Assembly (NCBI RefSeq): GCF_002139875.1
Contig: NZ_CP018793.1
Span: 1,302,001 to 1,366,000 of the forward strand
Origin: Campylobacter vicugnae
Lineage (GTDB): Bacteria > Campylobacterota > Campylobacteria > Campylobacterales > Campylobacteraceae
Reading direction: 5' to 3'
DNA: 64,000 nucleotides
A model generated the notes under the pieces. That model searched no databases. It had not been told where the DNA came from and worked only from the letters and a program-made list of their open reading frames with translations. Positions 25,240-35,298 of this stretch are shown piece by piece. Within the stretch, counting starts at the first letter, position 1. Every line of letters begins with the position of its first letter. A program made the translations under genes and the position numbers.

Positions 25240-25557
25240 TTAATAATTCTTTATGATTTTTGCGCCAACTTTGGCATTTGGGATAATATTAATCTTTGAA
25301 ATCTTCATATAAAACTGCTCTAAAGTAGGATATAGCTCTTTAAATTTAACACTAAAATACTCAAGCGCATCTTCTACTTTATAAAATTTTTGCTTATTAA
25401 ACTCTTCTTGGGTAATTTTACAAACATCAGCATAATCTATAAACTCATAAGCTTTAAATTCCATACTGATTCTAATCTTTTGGGTTTTAACTCTTTCAAA
25501 ATCTAAAAGGCCAATTATTGTATCAAATTCAAGTTCATCAACAAAAACGCTAATCAA
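25240..25557 (-). CDS. folB: Dihydroneopterin aldolase-like protein FolB
   Basis: This 105-aa protein of the FolB family opens with the FVDELEFDTIIGLLDFERVKTQK pattern (compare 'l.v.g.iG...wEr...Q'). FolB converts dihydroneopterin to hydroxymethyldihydropterin in folate synthesis. The sequence is divergent and short, so activity is not certain. It overlaps plsY upstream by 4 bases and is the end of the plsX-fabH-plsY operon. Confidence 0.75.
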   Translation of the reverse strand: MISVFVDELEFDTIIGLLDFERVKTQKIRISMEFKAYEFIDYADVCKITQEEFNKQKFYKVEDALEYFSVKFKELYPTLEQFYMKISKINIIPNAKVGAKIIKNY

Positions 25558-26171
25558 ATAACCTTGCCCTCAGACCCACTAAGCAACCGTTTAATATTTG
25601 GCATATGCTTATATACAACAATAAAAGCAATAATAAGAACTGGCGCATGAGTATTAATACCAGGCATATCATAGTGCAATATAAATGATGAAATAACCAT
25701 AGCAAGAAGCGCTATAAGCGAAGCTAAACTAGAAATCTTAAGCACTTTACCGGCAATAAACCATACAATAACAGCAATAATCAACTCAAATGGTAAAAAA
25801 CACGCCAAAACACCAGCTCCAGTAGCAATTCCCTTACCACCTTCAAACATCAAATATGGTGAAAAACAATGCCCTACAACAGCTAAAACTCCCATTGTCC
25901 AAAGCGTAGAAATATCAAGATCGAATATAAATCTACCAACCAAAATAGGAACTACACCTTTTAAAGCATCAAACACAACGGTTAAAATTGCAAGCTTTTT
26001 AGCTAAGGCTGGATTGCTCTCTTTAATCACTCTTAAAACATTAGTAGCGCCTATACTTTTGCTACCACTTTTTTTGATATTTACTCCACCAAAAAGCAAT
26101 CCAAAAAGCAATCCAAAAGGTATTGCTGCTACTAAATAAGCTATTAAATAGGCTACTAAATTCTCATTCAT
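25554..26171 (-). CDS. plsY: Acyl-phosphate glycerol-3-phosphate acyltransferase PlsY
   Basis: This polytopic membrane enzyme transfers acyl groups from acyl-phosphate (made by PlsX) to glycerol-3-phosphate. Family motifs seen are AIPFGLLFG, SGSKSIGATNVLRV (acyl-phosphate/glycerol-phosphate site) and FEGGKGIATGAG. Hydrophobic segments fit 5-7 helices over 205 residues. The ATG at 26171 (MNENLVAYLIAYL) is chosen because it follows the fabH stop; a longer frame into fabH is an artefact. Confidence 0.93.
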   Translation of the reverse strand: MNENLVAYLIAYLVAAIPFGLLFGLLFGGVNIKKSGSKSIGATNVLRVIKESNPALAKKLAILTVVFDALKGVVPILVGRFIFDLDISTLWTMGVLAVVGHCFSPYLMFEGGKGIATGAGVLACFLPFELIIAVIVWFIAGKVLKISSLASLIALLAMVISSFILHYDMPGINTHAPVLIIAFIVVYKHMPNIKRLLSGSEGKVI

Positions 26172-26175
26172 ACAA

Positions 26176-27162
26176 TTACTTCCCACCAAAATATAGCAAA
26201 GCTGAACCCCAAGTAAATCCACCACCAAAAGCATCAAGCAATACCAATGAACCATTTTTAAGTCTGCCGCTTTCATAAGCATCGTTCATTGCCATAGGGA
26301 TAGATGCCGAGCTAGTATTGCCGTATTTTTGTACAGTTACAACACATTGAGAATCACTAAAATTTAACCTTTGTTTTACGGCCTCTATAATTCTTAAATT
26401 TGCTTGATGCGGGATAAAAAGATCTATATTATCTGATGAAATTTGGTTTTTTTCTAAAATATTAATTACATCTTTAGTTAATGTATTTACAGCAATTTTA
26501 AAAACATCATTACCTGACATCTTCATAAAATTTAATTTATTATCAATATTTTGACTAGTTGCAGGATTTACAATTGCACATCCTGGAGTTATTAACAACT
26601 CTGCTTTACTACCATCACTTGAGGTATGAATATCAACTATAGGATTATCACTAGAAGCACTAACTACAGCTGCACCAGCACCATCTCCAAATAATACACA
26701 AATGCTACGATCACTCCAATCAGTAATAGTGCTAATCTTTTCAGCACCAATAATTAAAACATTTTTCTTAGCACCACTTTCTATCATAGATTTAGCAAGC
26801 TCTAAAAGATATATAAATCCAGTACAAGCAGCACTAATATCAAATGCAGTTACATCTTTTAGTCCAAGCTTATTAGCAATTACACATGCAGTAGATGGCA
26901 TACAAAAATAATCAGGCGTAATAGTAGCACATATTACAGCATCGATCTGACTTTTATCCAAATTTGAACGCTCTAAAGCTTGTAATGCAGCCTTATATCC
27001 AAGATCGCTTGTAAATTCATCTTTGGCTATATGACGCTCTTTGATACCAGTACGCTTAGTGATCCACTCATCACTAGTATCAACCATCTTTTCTAAATCA
27101 AAATTTGTAAGAATATCTTTAGGAGCATATGCACCAATAGAAATTAGCGATGCCTTAATCAT
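26176..27162 (-). CDS. fabH: Beta-ketoacyl-ACP synthase III
   Basis: This 328-aa condensing enzyme starts fatty acid synthesis from acetyl-CoA and malonyl-ACP. The catalytic triad is visible: Cys in [15 protein letters not shown], His in [13 protein letters not shown], Asn in [14 protein letters not shown]. The gene overlaps plsX by 4 bases and precedes plsY, a conserved lipid-synthesis operon (rpmF-plsX-fabH-plsY). Confidence 0.96.
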   Translation of the reverse strand: MIKASLISIGAYAPKDILTNFDLEKMVDTSDEWITKRTGIKERHIAKDEFTSDLGYKAALQALERSNLDKSQIDAVICATITPDYFCMPSTACVIANKLGLKDVTAFDISAACTGFIYLLELAKSMIESGAKKNVLIIGAEKISTITDWSDRSICVLFGDGAGAAVVSASSDNPIVDIHTSSDGSKAELLITPGCAIVNPATSQNIDNKLNFMKMSGNDVFKIAVNTLTKDVINILEKNQISSDNIDLFIPHQANLRIIEAVKQRLNFSDSQCVVTVQKYGNTSSASIPMAMNDAYESGRLKNGSLVLLDAFGGGFTWGSALLYFGGK

Positions 27163-28151
27163 TTATCATACTTTGTAAGCTCATTTGAAATCACCTCATT
27201 TATGTTTGACTCTGAGAATTTAAGAGCTTGAAAAATTGCATTTTTAATAGCTTTTGGGCTAGATTTACCATGACTAATGATAACGCACTCTTTAACTCCA
27301 AGCAAAGGCGCTCCACCATATTCATCATAATCAATTTGATTTTTAAGCCCTTTAAAAACCCCTTTCATAAAAAAGGCACCTAAAATTGCAAGTGGTGATT
27401 TTTTAACACTTTGCTTAATAATTTTGGTAATTGCACCGGCTACACCTTCGCTGGTTTTTAATAAAATATTACCAACGAATCCATCGCAAATGATAACATC
27501 AACACTTCCATCAAAAATTTGATTGCCTTCTACATTTCCGATGAAACTATCGAGTTTTTTAAGCATATCAAATGCATCTTTTGTAATCTCATTACCTTTA
27601 CAATCTTCTTCGCCATTGCTTAGCAAACCCAATCTAGGATTATCAATTTTCATAATCTCTTTAGCATAAGCATAGCCCATAATAGCAAATTCAAATAAAT
27701 TCTCTGCCTTGCAATCAACATTTGCACCAACATCTAAAACAAGTGTTTTTTTATTATTTTGTGTTGTAGGCATTAAAGTAGCAATTGCAGGTCTGCTAAT
27801 ACCTTTAAGTCTTCCTAGACGCAAAGTTGCTAAACTCATACTAGCACCACTATGACCAGCAGATACTACAGCTTTACACTCTGCAGTACGAACTAGTTCA
27901 ACAGCTTTATATATAGTACTCTCTTTGCGTTTTAACACATCAGTAGCACTCTCATCCATAGCAAACACTTCATCTGCTTGAACAAAAGTAATAAATCTAG
28001 AATACTCCTGTGGAATAAGGGATTTTAGCTTATTATTATCACCTATTAAATAGGCTTGAAACTCTCTTTGCTTTAAAGCATCAATAACTCCAGCTACAAT
28101 TGGTTCAGCACCAAAATCCCCGCCCATAGCGTCAATTGCTATTTTAATCAT
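27159..28151 (-). CDS. plsX: Phosphate acyltransferase PlsX
   Basis: This 330-aa enzyme makes acyl-phosphate from acyl-ACP for PlsY. Visible family features are [18 protein letters not shown] at the N-terminus, [20 protein letters not shown], and the C-terminal [21 protein letters not shown]. It lies directly after rpmF in the transcript. Length and start are typical. Confidence 0.95.
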   Translation of the reverse strand: MIKIAIDAMGGDFGAEPIVAGVIDALKQREFQAYLIGDNNKLKSLIPQEYSRFITFVQADEVFAMDESATDVLKRKESTIYKAVELVRTAECKAVVSAGHSGASMSLATLRLGRLKGISRPAIATLMPTTQNNKKTLVLDVGANVDCKAENLFEFAIMGYAYAKEIMKIDNPRLGLLSNGEEDCKGNEITKDAFDMLKKLDSFIGNVEGNQIFDGSVDVIICDGFVGNILLKTSEGVAGAITKIIKQSVKKSPLAILGAFFMKGVFKGLKNQIDYDEYGGAPLLGVKECVIISHGKSSPKAIKNAIFQALKFSESNINEVISNELTKYDK

Positions 28152-28159
28152 TGTATATA

Positions 28160-28306
28160 TTAATACTCGCCAGTTGTTCTATTTACACGGTGAGGCATTT
28201 TCCAACTACCATCTTTATCTTTAACCGGCATTGGTAATGTAACTTTATAGTGAGTTCTGCGTTTTGCAGCTCTTGTATGACTCACTCTACGCTTAGGTAC
28301 TGCCAT
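28160..28306 (-). CDS. rpmF: 50S ribosomal protein L32
   Basis: A 48-aa product begins [20 protein letters not shown], the unmistakable L32 N-terminus, and ends in RTTGEY. ATG at 28304-28306 is preceded by AAGGAGAGT. It is 9 bases upstream of plsX in the transcript and directly follows the DUF177 gene, the usual yceD-rpmF-plsX arrangement. Zinc-ligand cysteines are absent, so this is the zinc-independent form. Confidence 0.95.
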   Translation of the reverse strand: MAVPKRRVSHTRAAKRRTHYKVTLPMPVKDKDGSWKMPHRVNRTTGEY

Positions 28307-28307
28307 T

Positions 28308-28673
28308 TTACTCTCCTTCTAAAATTTTACACTTTTTACAATAAAAATAATCACTTTTAAAGGCTTCTAACTCACTGATTAAAATCTCATCAGTATCTAT
28401 CTGGCCATCATAGAACTCTATAGTATTACTTAGCTCATTATCGCTATCTTTATAAACACCATCGCTTAAATTTAGATTTAACTCTTCATTTAAACTCAAA
28501 ACTATATCAGCTCCACAGCTATCGCAAATATGCTCTAACTCGCCAGTTAAATTCCCATTACATTTGGCTAAATTTAGGGTAGATTTTTTAATACTACCAC
28601 TAAATTTAACACCATTAATGCTACTTTCAAAATTAACAGGTGTGGCACCTAGCCTATCAAAGCGAATTTTCAA
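28308..28673 (-). CDS. YceD/DUF177 protein
   Basis: This 121-aa protein belongs by position and pattern to the YceD family implicated in 23S rRNA accumulation. It has two CxxC pairs, CDSCG in the middle and CKKCKILEG at the C-terminus, which could bind zinc, and an acidic C-terminal half. It is located immediately before rpmF (gap of 1 base). Exact biochemical role is unresolved for the family. Confidence 0.8.
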   Translation of the reverse strand: MKIRFDRLGATPVNFESSINGVKFSGSIKKSTLNLAKCNGNLTGELEHICDSCGADIVLSLNEELNLNLSDGVYKDSDNELSNTIEFYDGQIDTDEILISELEAFKSDYFYCKKCKILEGE

Positions 28674-28682
28674 TATCTAACC

Positions 28683-29096
28683 TTAGCAGATCTCTCTACT
28701 AGCAAAGAAAAATGCAATTTCTATCTTAGCATTTTCTAGACTATCGCTACCGTGAACTGCATTTGCATCAATACTCTCAGCAAAATCAGCTCTAATAGTG
28801 CCAGGTGCAGCCTCTTTAGGATTTGTAGCACCCATTAATTCTCTATTTTTAAGTACAGCGTTTTTACCTTCTAGAACCATTACTACTACTGGTCCGCTAG
28901 TCATAAACTCAACTAAATCATTATAAAATGGTCTTTGAGCATGTACTTCATAAAATTTCTTAGCATCTTCTACGCTTAATTGTACTTTTTTAGCTGCTGC
29001 GATTCTAAGTCCGTTGCTTTCGAATCTATCTATAATTTTGCCAATTACGCCCTTTTTAGTTGCGTCAGGTTTGATTATTGATAGCGTTTGTTCCAT
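28683..29096 (-). CDS. ndk: Nucleoside diphosphate kinase
   Basis: This 137-aa enzyme transfers gamma-phosphate between nucleotides. The N-terminus [20 protein letters not shown] and the active-site His in [12 protein letters not shown] are clear, as is [15 protein letters not shown]. Length is typical. It begins a short run toward rpmF with a well-formed ribosome binding site (ATAGGAGAT). Confidence 0.96.
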   Translation of the reverse strand: MEQTLSIIKPDATKKGVIGKIIDRFESNGLRIAAAKKVQLSVEDAKKFYEVHAQRPFYNDLVEFMTSGPVVVMVLEGKNAVLKNRELMGATNPKEAAPGTIRADFAESIDANAVHGSDSLENAKIEIAFFFASREIC

Positions 29097-29188
29097 ATCG
29101 ATCTCCTATAATAAGGTTTTTTATAAAAGCGTGATTATACCAAAACTAAGCTTAAAAAAATAGTAATATTTATTTAATTATAATTAAA

Positions 29189-29473
29189 TTAAGCTACTAC
29201 AGGGTTTGTACCATCTCTTAAATTTGCACCAATATCGTCTCTGCTTGGCTGACCTTCTACTATATCACTCCACACAATACAGCCATCAGTTGGACAGGCG
29301 TTAGCACAGGCTGGTTCATCATTATGGCCTACGCATTCAACACATTTATCAGCATAAACATAATAAGTATCTTCACCAGTTGGGTTATCGCCATCATCTA
29401 CAATTGCACCTACTGGACACTCATCAATACAAGAACCACAACTAATGCATATATCAGTAATTTTTACTGCCAT
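29189..29473 (-). CDS. 2[4Fe-4S] ferredoxin
   Basis: This 94-aa electron carrier has two cluster-binding motifs: CISCGSCIDECPVGAI near the N-terminus, and a second with a longer loop, CVECVGHNDEPACANACP. The extended second motif is the Alvin-type pattern common in epsilonproteobacteria, serving pyruvate or 2-oxoglutarate oxidoreductases. It is monocistronic, with a Fur-box-like sequence 70-85 bases upstream. Confidence 0.9.
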   Translation of the reverse strand: MAVKITDICISCGSCIDECPVGAIVDDGDNPTGEDTYYVYADKCVECVGHNDEPACANACPTDGCIVWSDIVEGQPSRDDIGANLRDGTNPVVA

Positions 29474-29543
29474 TTTATACTCCTTAAATTAAATTTAGCC
29501 CGTAGGTTATCAAATTTAAACTTATATATAACTTAATATAAAA

Positions 29544-29558
29544 TGATAATGATTTTTA
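29544..29558 (-). promoter_or_regulatory. Fur-box-like sequence upstream of ferredoxin
   Basis: TGATAATGATTTTTA matches 13 of 15 positions of the 7-1-7 Fur consensus (TGATAATnATTATCA). It lies 71-85 bases upstream of the ferredoxin ATG and overlaps the last codon of motB. Chance matches are frequent in such AT-rich DNA. Confidence 0.3.
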
Positions 29559-30272
29559 TTTTAGCTCACTAAGTATATCTAAAACAGATTTTTGTAACGC
29601 TTTATCTTTTACATCAATCTTAAAATATATCTTGGCAATTTTTAAATCACTGTTAATAATATTTACACTATCACCAAAAGATGTAATTCTCATTCTTTTA
29701 CTTTCTACGCCGTTATTTGCCAACATTGTAAATACACTATAAGCTCGCTCAATTCCCAATCTATAATCAGTCTCATAATCACCAAAATCATCAGCATAAC
29801 CTCTAATATCTACTGATACTGATTCTGGAATTTTATTTATTATCATAGCTACAATATTGATAAAGTTTATCACATCTGGATTATAAATTTTTGAGCTTTG
29901 ATAGTCAAATTTAATACTTGCTGGCAGATCAATTGCTACTTGATTTTCAGCCTGATCTAGAGTAACCTTATATCTTTCATTATTTAAATTTACATTTGTA
30001 GGTGTTTGATTTTGGATCTGCACTGCGATACTAGGACTATCAAACTCTTTATCGCTATTTGATGGCTTACTAGTATCTTTAAGAGATCTAGTATCAGGAA
30101 AGTCAAATATCTTTATAAATTCTGTCTTAAGTGCTTCAACTTTAGCCTTATTTATCGCTGAGATTGCATATAGAGCAATAAACAATGCCAAAAGCAAAGA
30201 AAGAAAATCCGCATATGGGACAGCCCATTTCTCACCTGCTGGACACTCTTGAGCCTTTTTTTTCTTTGCCAT
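29556..30272 (-). CDS. motB: Flagellar motor stator protein MotB
   Basis: This 238-aa protein anchors the stator to peptidoglycan. It has a cytoplasmic N-terminus, a single membrane helix with the proton-binding Asp in WAVPYADFLSLLLALFIAL (D22), a plug segment, and an OmpA-like peptidoglycan-binding domain (SVDIRGYADDFGDYETDYRLGIERA). It follows motA by 8 bases. Confidence 0.95.
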   Translation of the reverse strand: MAKKKKAQECPAGEKWAVPYADFLSLLLALFIALYAISAINKAKVEALKTEFIKIFDFPDTRSLKDTSKPSNSDKEFDSPSIAVQIQNQTPTNVNLNNERYKVTLDQAENQVAIDLPASIKFDYQSSKIYNPDVINFINIVAMIINKIPESVSVDIRGYADDFGDYETDYRLGIERAYSVFTMLANNGVESKRMRITSFGDSVNIINSDLKIAKIYFKIDVKDKALQKSVLDILSELK

Positions 30273-30280
30273 ATTACACC

Positions 30281-31051
30281 TTAATTAAATTGTGAATTTC
30301 GTGGTTCGTTTTTATCTAAGAAGTTAAATAATTTTGCTTCTAAACTTCTTGGATTTGCACCTTCGGCGATACCTACTAATGCCTCTAGTATCATTACTTT
30401 TTCTTTTATTATATCTTTTGAGTTACCTAGCATCTTATTACCCCATGGTGCAAAGATCGCATATGCACCCATAATCCCAGTAACTGTCGCTGTAAATGCT
30501 GATGCGATACCAGCGGCCATAGCAGCAGGATTATCAAGTAGCTGTAATGCAAGCATAAGCCCCATAACTGCTCCAACTAGTCCAAATGTAGGACAGCTCT
30601 CACCAGTTCTAATCCAATAATGAGCGCACTCGTGATAATACTCCTCAGTCGTCTCTATAGAGAGTTCTAAATGCTGCTTAACCTCATCAATTGGCTGACC
30701 ATCAACTAACATACTAAGTCCAGTTTTTAAAAACTCATCTTCTATAGCTACGGCTTTTTGTTCTAATGATAGAATTCCATTTTTTCTAGCTAGTGTGCTA
30801 TACTCCACTAACTCAGCAATTCTAGCACCCATATCAACGCCAGATCCCTTAAATACAAGCTTTAACTCTTGAAACGCAGCTTTGATATATTTTTTATTTG
30901 TTGCTGTCATAGATGAGAACATCGCTGTAGGAACAACGATAAGAACAGAGCTAAGGTGCAAAACATGTAAAGGGTTACCACCCTCTAAAATATCACCAAC
31001 AGAGATACTAGTAATAGAAAACACCATTCCTAATATAGTAGAAAGATCCAT
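30281..31051 (-). CDS. motA: Flagellar motor stator protein MotA
   Basis: This 256-aa inner-membrane protein forms the proton channel with MotB. Four membrane helices (about 3-22, 30-50, 147-170, 180-203) and the conserved cytoplasmic loop between helices 2 and 3 with charged residues contacting FliG are visible. The PTFGLVGAVMGLMLALQLLD region is diagnostic of helix 3. It is the first gene of a motAB operon. Confidence 0.95.
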   Translation of the reverse strand: MDLSTILGMVFSITSISVGDILEGGNPLHVLHLSSVLIVVPTAMFSSMTATNKKYIKAAFQELKLVFKGSGVDMGARIAELVEYSTLARKNGILSLEQKAVAIEDEFLKTGLSMLVDGQPIDEVKQHLELSIETTEEYYHECAHYWIRTGESCPTFGLVGAVMGLMLALQLLDNPAAMAAGIASAFTATVTGIMGAYAIFAPWGNKMLGNSKDIIKEKVMILEALVGIAEGANPRSLEAKLFNFLDKNEPRNSQFN

Positions 31052-31120
31052 AAAAACCCCACTTTAAAAATTATCAAATTATCGCATAAATTAACAAAAA
31101 TTTAACTGAATTTAATAAAA

Positions 31121-33745
31121 TTACTTAAGCTCGCCCCAGTTTTTTGCTACTTTATAATTTACAACCAAAGGCACATTTAGATTTACAACACTACTCATAA
31201 TCTGTGCAACTTTGGCTCCAAACTCATCTACATATTTATCATTAACCTCAAAAATTAACTCATCGTGAATCTGCAATAACATCTTTTCATCATTTAAAAT
31301 CTTATCTATTTTTAACATTGCAAGCTTGATAATATCAGCAGCACTACCTTGAAATTTGGTATTTACTGCTTCTCTTTCATACATAGCAAGCTGCATAGCA
31401 GAAGCAGAAGAGAAGTCAAAATATCTTCTTCTACCAAGTAAAGTCTGAACAAATCCATCACTTTTGGCTTGATCTTTTATACTTTGTATATAATCTTTTA
31501 CACTACTAAATGCATCAAAATATTTAGCTATATACTCTTTTGCTGATTTTTTATCAATTCCTAAATCACTACTTAATTTATTGACACCCATTCCATAAAT
31601 TAAACCAAAATTTATAGATTTTGCAATGCTACGATTATGATCGTTTAACTCACCAAATATATTAATTGCAGACTCAGAATGGATATCTTTTCCATTTTTA
31701 AAAGCTTCGACAAGTGCTTTATCACAGCTAAAATGTGCTAAAAGCCTAAGTTCAATTTGAGAATAATCTAAACTTAAAAAACTATAACCACTCTTTGCTT
31801 CAAAAATAGATCTAAAAAGCTTAGCATAATTTCCACGAGCTGGGATATTTTGCAAATTTGGATTTTTGCTTGAAAGACGGCCAGTAGCTGTACCAGTATG
31901 GATAAAACTAGTATAAACTCTGCTATTTTTATCTTTTAAAGCCAAATTTAAGATCGGCTCGCAATATGTGCTTTGGAGTTTATAAAGCTCTCTATATTCT
32001 AAAATTTTATTGATACTTGGATGGAGATCAATAAGCTCATTTAGCACACTCTCATCGGTGCTATAGCCGGTTTTAGTCTTTTTTTTGCTTGGAAGTTTTA
32101 ACTCTTCAAATAGCACTTCTCCAAGCTGTTTAGTGGAATTTATATTAAATTTCATTCCACAAAGCGCATAAATTTCACTTTTTATAGCTTCAAGCGTAGT
32201 TTCATTTTGTTTTATTAGATTCTCTAATTTTTCTTTATTTATAGCTATTCCATTATCTTCGATATTAAGCAAAGTCAAGATAAAGCCAAACTCCACATCA
32301 CGAGCGATTTTTAGCATATCATCGCTAAGTTTTTTAATAAAAGTTTTATAAAATCTAAGCGTTATCCAAGCATCTTCTGCAGCATATTTAGTAGCACTTT
32401 CTAAAGATACATTAGCAAATGTATCACCTTTTTTTACTATATTTTCAAATTTAATAGTATCATAATCATATAGTTTTTTAGCCAAAGCATCCATTCCGAC
32501 ACTAGCACTAGGATTATCTAGCCACGCCATTATCATCGTATCGGCATAATTTTTTGGTGGATTTATATCAAAATTATTTAATACTATTTTAAAATCATAC
32601 TTTAAATTCTGTCCAATTACAAATGCTGAATAAATACGCCTAATAGCCCAAGCTGCAGCCTTATGGCTTATCATATTTGGCACACCTAAATAGCTATGAT
32701 TTATTGGTACATAAAAGCTCTTTTGTTCATTAAAACAAAAACTAAATCCAACAATCTTAGCCTCTTTAGCATCCACGCTAGTTGTCTCAGTATCAAAAGC
32801 AATAAGCGTATCACTGCTAATATCTTCTAAAACTCTTTCTAATTCGCTCTCATCAGTAATAAGCACAGGTTCAAAACTTAAATCTTTTGGCATATCTTCA
32901 CTGCTAAGAGTAGCTAAAAGACGATTTAATGAGTACTCTTTGAGTATATCTTGGACTTTAAGGAGTGGATTGCTGCTTGGAAATTTGGCATTTTGCAAAT
33001 CTGGGGTTTTAATTCCATCATATAAACTAGCAAGTTTTTTGGAGATAAAAGCACTCTCTTTGCCCTCAAATAATAAATTTTTAGTGCGTTCGTTGCGTAC
33101 TTGATTTAAATTCTCATACAAATTCTCAATAGTTCCAAACTCATCTAAGAGCTTTTTAGCTCCTTTATCTCCAATACCTTTAACTCCTGGTATATTATCA
33201 GCACTATCACCAGTTAATGCTAAAAAATCTCTAACCTGCTCAGGATATATGCCATATTTTTCATAACAGCCATCTTTATCATATAGCTCCTTTTTAGCTG
33301 GACTATAAATACTTACTCTATCATTGATTAACTGATATAGATCCTTATCATGAGTAACTACCTTAATTAATAAATCATCTTGTGGATTATTTTTTATAAA
33401 ACTTGCAATAATATCATCAGCTTCATATCCTTCAACTCTTAAACTACACAATCCCATCTTCTCAATCATCTCAATACATATTGGGAGTTGCTCTTTTAAC
33501 TCTTTTGGTGCTTCAGAACGATTAGCTTTATAATTTGGATCTATATCATTTCTAAAAGTTTTACCTCCGCTATCAAGGGCAAAAACTATATAATCACTAT
33601 GAAAATCTTGCTTTAAATTTGCTATAAAATTAGCAAATCCATGAATCATTCCGCTTGGTTTGCCATCTTTATTTTTCAAACCACTCATAGCATAATATAG
33701 ACGAAAAAAGAATCCAAAAGTATCAATTATTGTTAAAGTTTTCAC
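31121..33745 (-). CDS. polA: DNA polymerase I
   Basis: This 874-aa enzyme has three domains: 5'-3' exonuclease (about 1-290), 3'-5' exonuclease with apparently intact sites (FDTETTS, GQNLKYDF, YAAEDAW), and a family A polymerase with DYSQIELR, the KSINFGLIYGMG O-helix and IHDELIFEV. A GTG at 33745 is chosen because TAGGAG lies five bases upstream; an ATG 21 bases earlier would add residues not typical of the family. It overlaps the preceding small gene by 23 bases. Confidence 0.95.
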   Translation of the reverse strand: MKTLTIIDTFGFFFRLYYAMSGLKNKDGKPSGMIHGFANFIANLKQDFHSDYIVFALDSGGKTFRNDIDPNYKANRSEAPKELKEQLPICIEMIEKMGLCSLRVEGYEADDIIASFIKNNPQDDLLIKVVTHDKDLYQLINDRVSIYSPAKKELYDKDGCYEKYGIYPEQVRDFLALTGDSADNIPGVKGIGDKGAKKLLDEFGTIENLYENLNQVRNERTKNLLFEGKESAFISKKLASLYDGIKTPDLQNAKFPSSNPLLKVQDILKEYSLNRLLATLSSEDMPKDLSFEPVLITDESELERVLEDISSDTLIAFDTETTSVDAKEAKIVGFSFCFNEQKSFYVPINHSYLGVPNMISHKAAAWAIRRIYSAFVIGQNLKYDFKIVLNNFDINPPKNYADTMIMAWLDNPSASVGMDALAKKLYDYDTIKFENIVKKGDTFANVSLESATKYAAEDAWITLRFYKTFIKKLSDDMLKIARDVEFGFILTLLNIEDNGIAINKEKLENLIKQNETTLEAIKSEIYALCGMKFNINSTKQLGEVLFEELKLPSKKKTKTGYSTDESVLNELIDLHPSINKILEYRELYKLQSTYCEPILNLALKDKNSRVYTSFIHTGTATGRLSSKNPNLQNIPARGNYAKLFRSIFEAKSGYSFLSLDYSQIELRLLAHFSCDKALVEAFKNGKDIHSESAINIFGELNDHNRSIAKSINFGLIYGMGVNKLSSDLGIDKKSAKEYIAKYFDAFSSVKDYIQSIKDQAKSDGFVQTLLGRRRYFDFSSASAMQLAMYEREAVNTKFQGSAADIIKLAMLKIDKILNDEKMLLQIHDELIFEVNDKYVDEFGAKVAQIMSSVVNLNVPLVVNYKVAKNWGELK

Positions 33746-34052
33746 GCTTTCTCCTAAATTTATCACAAATCTTACAAAGGCCGAATTTTTTAGCCATATT
33801 CCTAAGTCCCATAAAGATAAAAGCCCCTATATAAATTCCGCCAAAATCCTCTATAAATCCAATTAAAATTCCCCAAAAACCTATCCCTTCAGGCCTTGTA
33901 AATGCCAAATACAAACTAAACATAAAAGCACAAGCTAAAAATATATACTTTTTACGCTCTTGTAAATCATAAAAAAATCCAAGAATAAATCCAGGTAACG
34001 CACATATAATTGCACGCGCTAAACATATCATTAAAATTACTATAACTTCCAT
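33723..34052 (-). CDS. Small membrane protein of unknown function (109 aa)
   Basis: This is mostly hydrophobic with three to four predicted membrane helices (about 3-27, 36-50, 55-75, 77-88). A basic tail containing CKICDKFRRKRE has two cysteines in a CxxC pair. No family recognised. It lies between rsmE and polA and overlaps the polA start, so it may only couple translation to it. Confidence 0.6.
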   Translation of the reverse strand: MEVIVILMICLARAIICALPGFILGFFYDLQERKKYIFLACAFMFSLYLAFTRPEGIGFWGILIGFIEDFGGIYIGAFIFMGLRNMAKKFGLCKICDKFRRKRENFNNN

Positions 34053-34055
34053 AAT

Positions 34056-34712
34056 CTATATCAAAATCTTACTAACAACGCCGATAATGGCACTATTTGA
34101 ACGAAGTATATATGGAGAATTTAGAGCGAATTTAATCTCTATTTTATCTCTTTCATTTTGACTAAATCCACCCTCTGGCCCGATAAAAAGCATCTCTTTG
34201 CCCTCATATCCAGATAAACTCGCCCCGCCAAAATCAATAAGCGCCACATCACTTTTATAAGCTAAAAGCTCATCAATGCTATTAAACACTGCAATCTCCA
34301 TGATAGAATTTCTACCACACTGCTGAGAACTACCAATTAAAATTCTCTCGAATCTATCTAAATTTAGCTTGATATTTCTCTGGGAAAACTCACAATATAC
34401 TAAATTTAAACGCCCTACACCAAGCTCGTTTAAACTTGGCAAGCTCTTTTCTATTACGCTAGGATCAACTACTGCCCATGCTAGCTCAAATTTATGCTCT
34501 ACAAAAGGGATTAATGATTTAAACACTAATTCCAAGCTAGCTCGCCTTCTATCCATACTAATAATCTCATAAATATAGCTATATCCATCTTTTAAATTTC
34601 TTATATCTACTCTTTTGCCTTGAGTCAATCTAAGAGCTTTTAAATGGCTAAAGCTATCGCCATCAATATCTATATTCTCGCTTCCAGCACCAGCATGATA
34701 TATAAATTTCAT
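34056..34712 (-). CDS. rsmE: 16S rRNA m3U1498 methyltransferase RsmE
   Basis: This 218-aa SPOUT methyltransferase has an N-terminal PUA-like domain and the C-terminal trefoil knot. The family signature is seen as FIGPEGGFSQNERDKIE and ILRSNSAIIGVVS (usually LR.ETA); the S-A-I variation here is mild. QQCGRNSIMEI is also a family motif. Slightly short for the family but both domains are present. Confidence 0.88.
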   Translation of the reverse strand: MKFIYHAGAGSENIDIDGDSFSHLKALRLTQGKRVDIRNLKDGYSYIYEIISMDRRRASLELVFKSLIPFVEHKFELAWAVVDPSVIEKSLPSLNELGVGRLNLVYCEFSQRNIKLNLDRFERILIGSSQQCGRNSIMEIAVFNSIDELLAYKSDVALIDFGGASLSGYEGKEMLFIGPEGGFSQNERDKIEIKFALNSPYILRSNSAIIGVVSKILI

Positions 34713-35116
34713 AATACAATTCCAATAAATGTCCCAAATCCAACAATAGCTATTTCACAAAATATTTTTATAGCCATAAATTTCTTAAATTTACCAAATT
34801 CCTTATTTAATCTAACAGCTTTTAATCTTTTAAAACCGATCGCTCCAAAAGGAATTAATGCTACCCAGCAAACTATCATTATCCAAATTGAAAAACTCAT
34901 CTCAAAGTGTAAAATAGCTAAATTTAATATCCCTGTAAAAAATATAAATGCCATAAAAATATAATATGTTGGTAAAAAATACATAAGACGCTTAATATAG
35001 CCAAACTTAGCCGTATCCCCGATAAATACAAGCCCTAAATGCAACACTAGTAAAACCAAAAGTATCTTTACAAATCCAAGGTGCAAGCTTACGCTCATCA
35101 TATATGTCTCTATCAT
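34709..35116 (-). CDS. Membrane protein of unknown function (135 aa)
   Basis: Four predicted membrane helices (about 12-32, 44-66, 75-95, 115-134) are joined by short, basic loops. Conserved-looking His residues in the first helices (SLHLGF, LVLHLG) might bind heme or metal, but that is speculation. It overlaps rsmE downstream and a lipoprotein gene upstream by 4 bases each, so it is part of the same transcript. Confidence 0.65.
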   Translation of the reverse strand: MIETYMMSVSLHLGFVKILLVLLVLHLGLVFIGDTAKFGYIKRLMYFLPTYYIFMAFIFFTGILNLAILHFEMSFSIWIMIVCWVALIPFGAIGFKRLKAVRLNKEFGKFKKFMAIKIFCEIAIVGFGTFIGIVL

Positions 35117-35298
35117 TCTGCCACCGGTATTGGAGGAAATTCGCTATCTATGCTTGCATTGCCATCACTTTTAGATATTGGGACACCTGGGGGTGGAATC
35201 TCTATGCCATCATTTTTATCAATCTTTGGCTCACTCTTATCACAACCATAAAAACTAAAAATTAGTAAAAATACTAGTGCTAATCTTCTCATCAACAC
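35113..35298 (-). CDS. Small lipoprotein
   Basis: This 61-aa protein has a lipoprotein signal: basic MLMRRLALVF, hydrophobic core, and lipobox FYGC at Cys19. The mature part is only about 43 residues, acidic and proline-rich (PPPGVPISK). It overlaps queD upstream and the membrane gene downstream. Function unknown. Confidence 0.65.
   Translation of the reverse strand: MLMRRLALVFLLIFSFYGCDKSEPKIDKNDGIEIPPPGVPISKSDGNASIDSEFPPIPVAE

Noticed and set aside
25554-26282. Longer PlsY start at 26282
   Set aside because: It would overlap fabH by over 100 bases and add residues unlike the PlsY N-terminus; the ATG at 26171 gives the family start.
31121-33766. polA starting with ATG at 33766
   Set aside because: A GTG at 33745 has TAGGAG at ideal distance and gives the usual N-terminus; the extra residues come from the ribosome binding site region.
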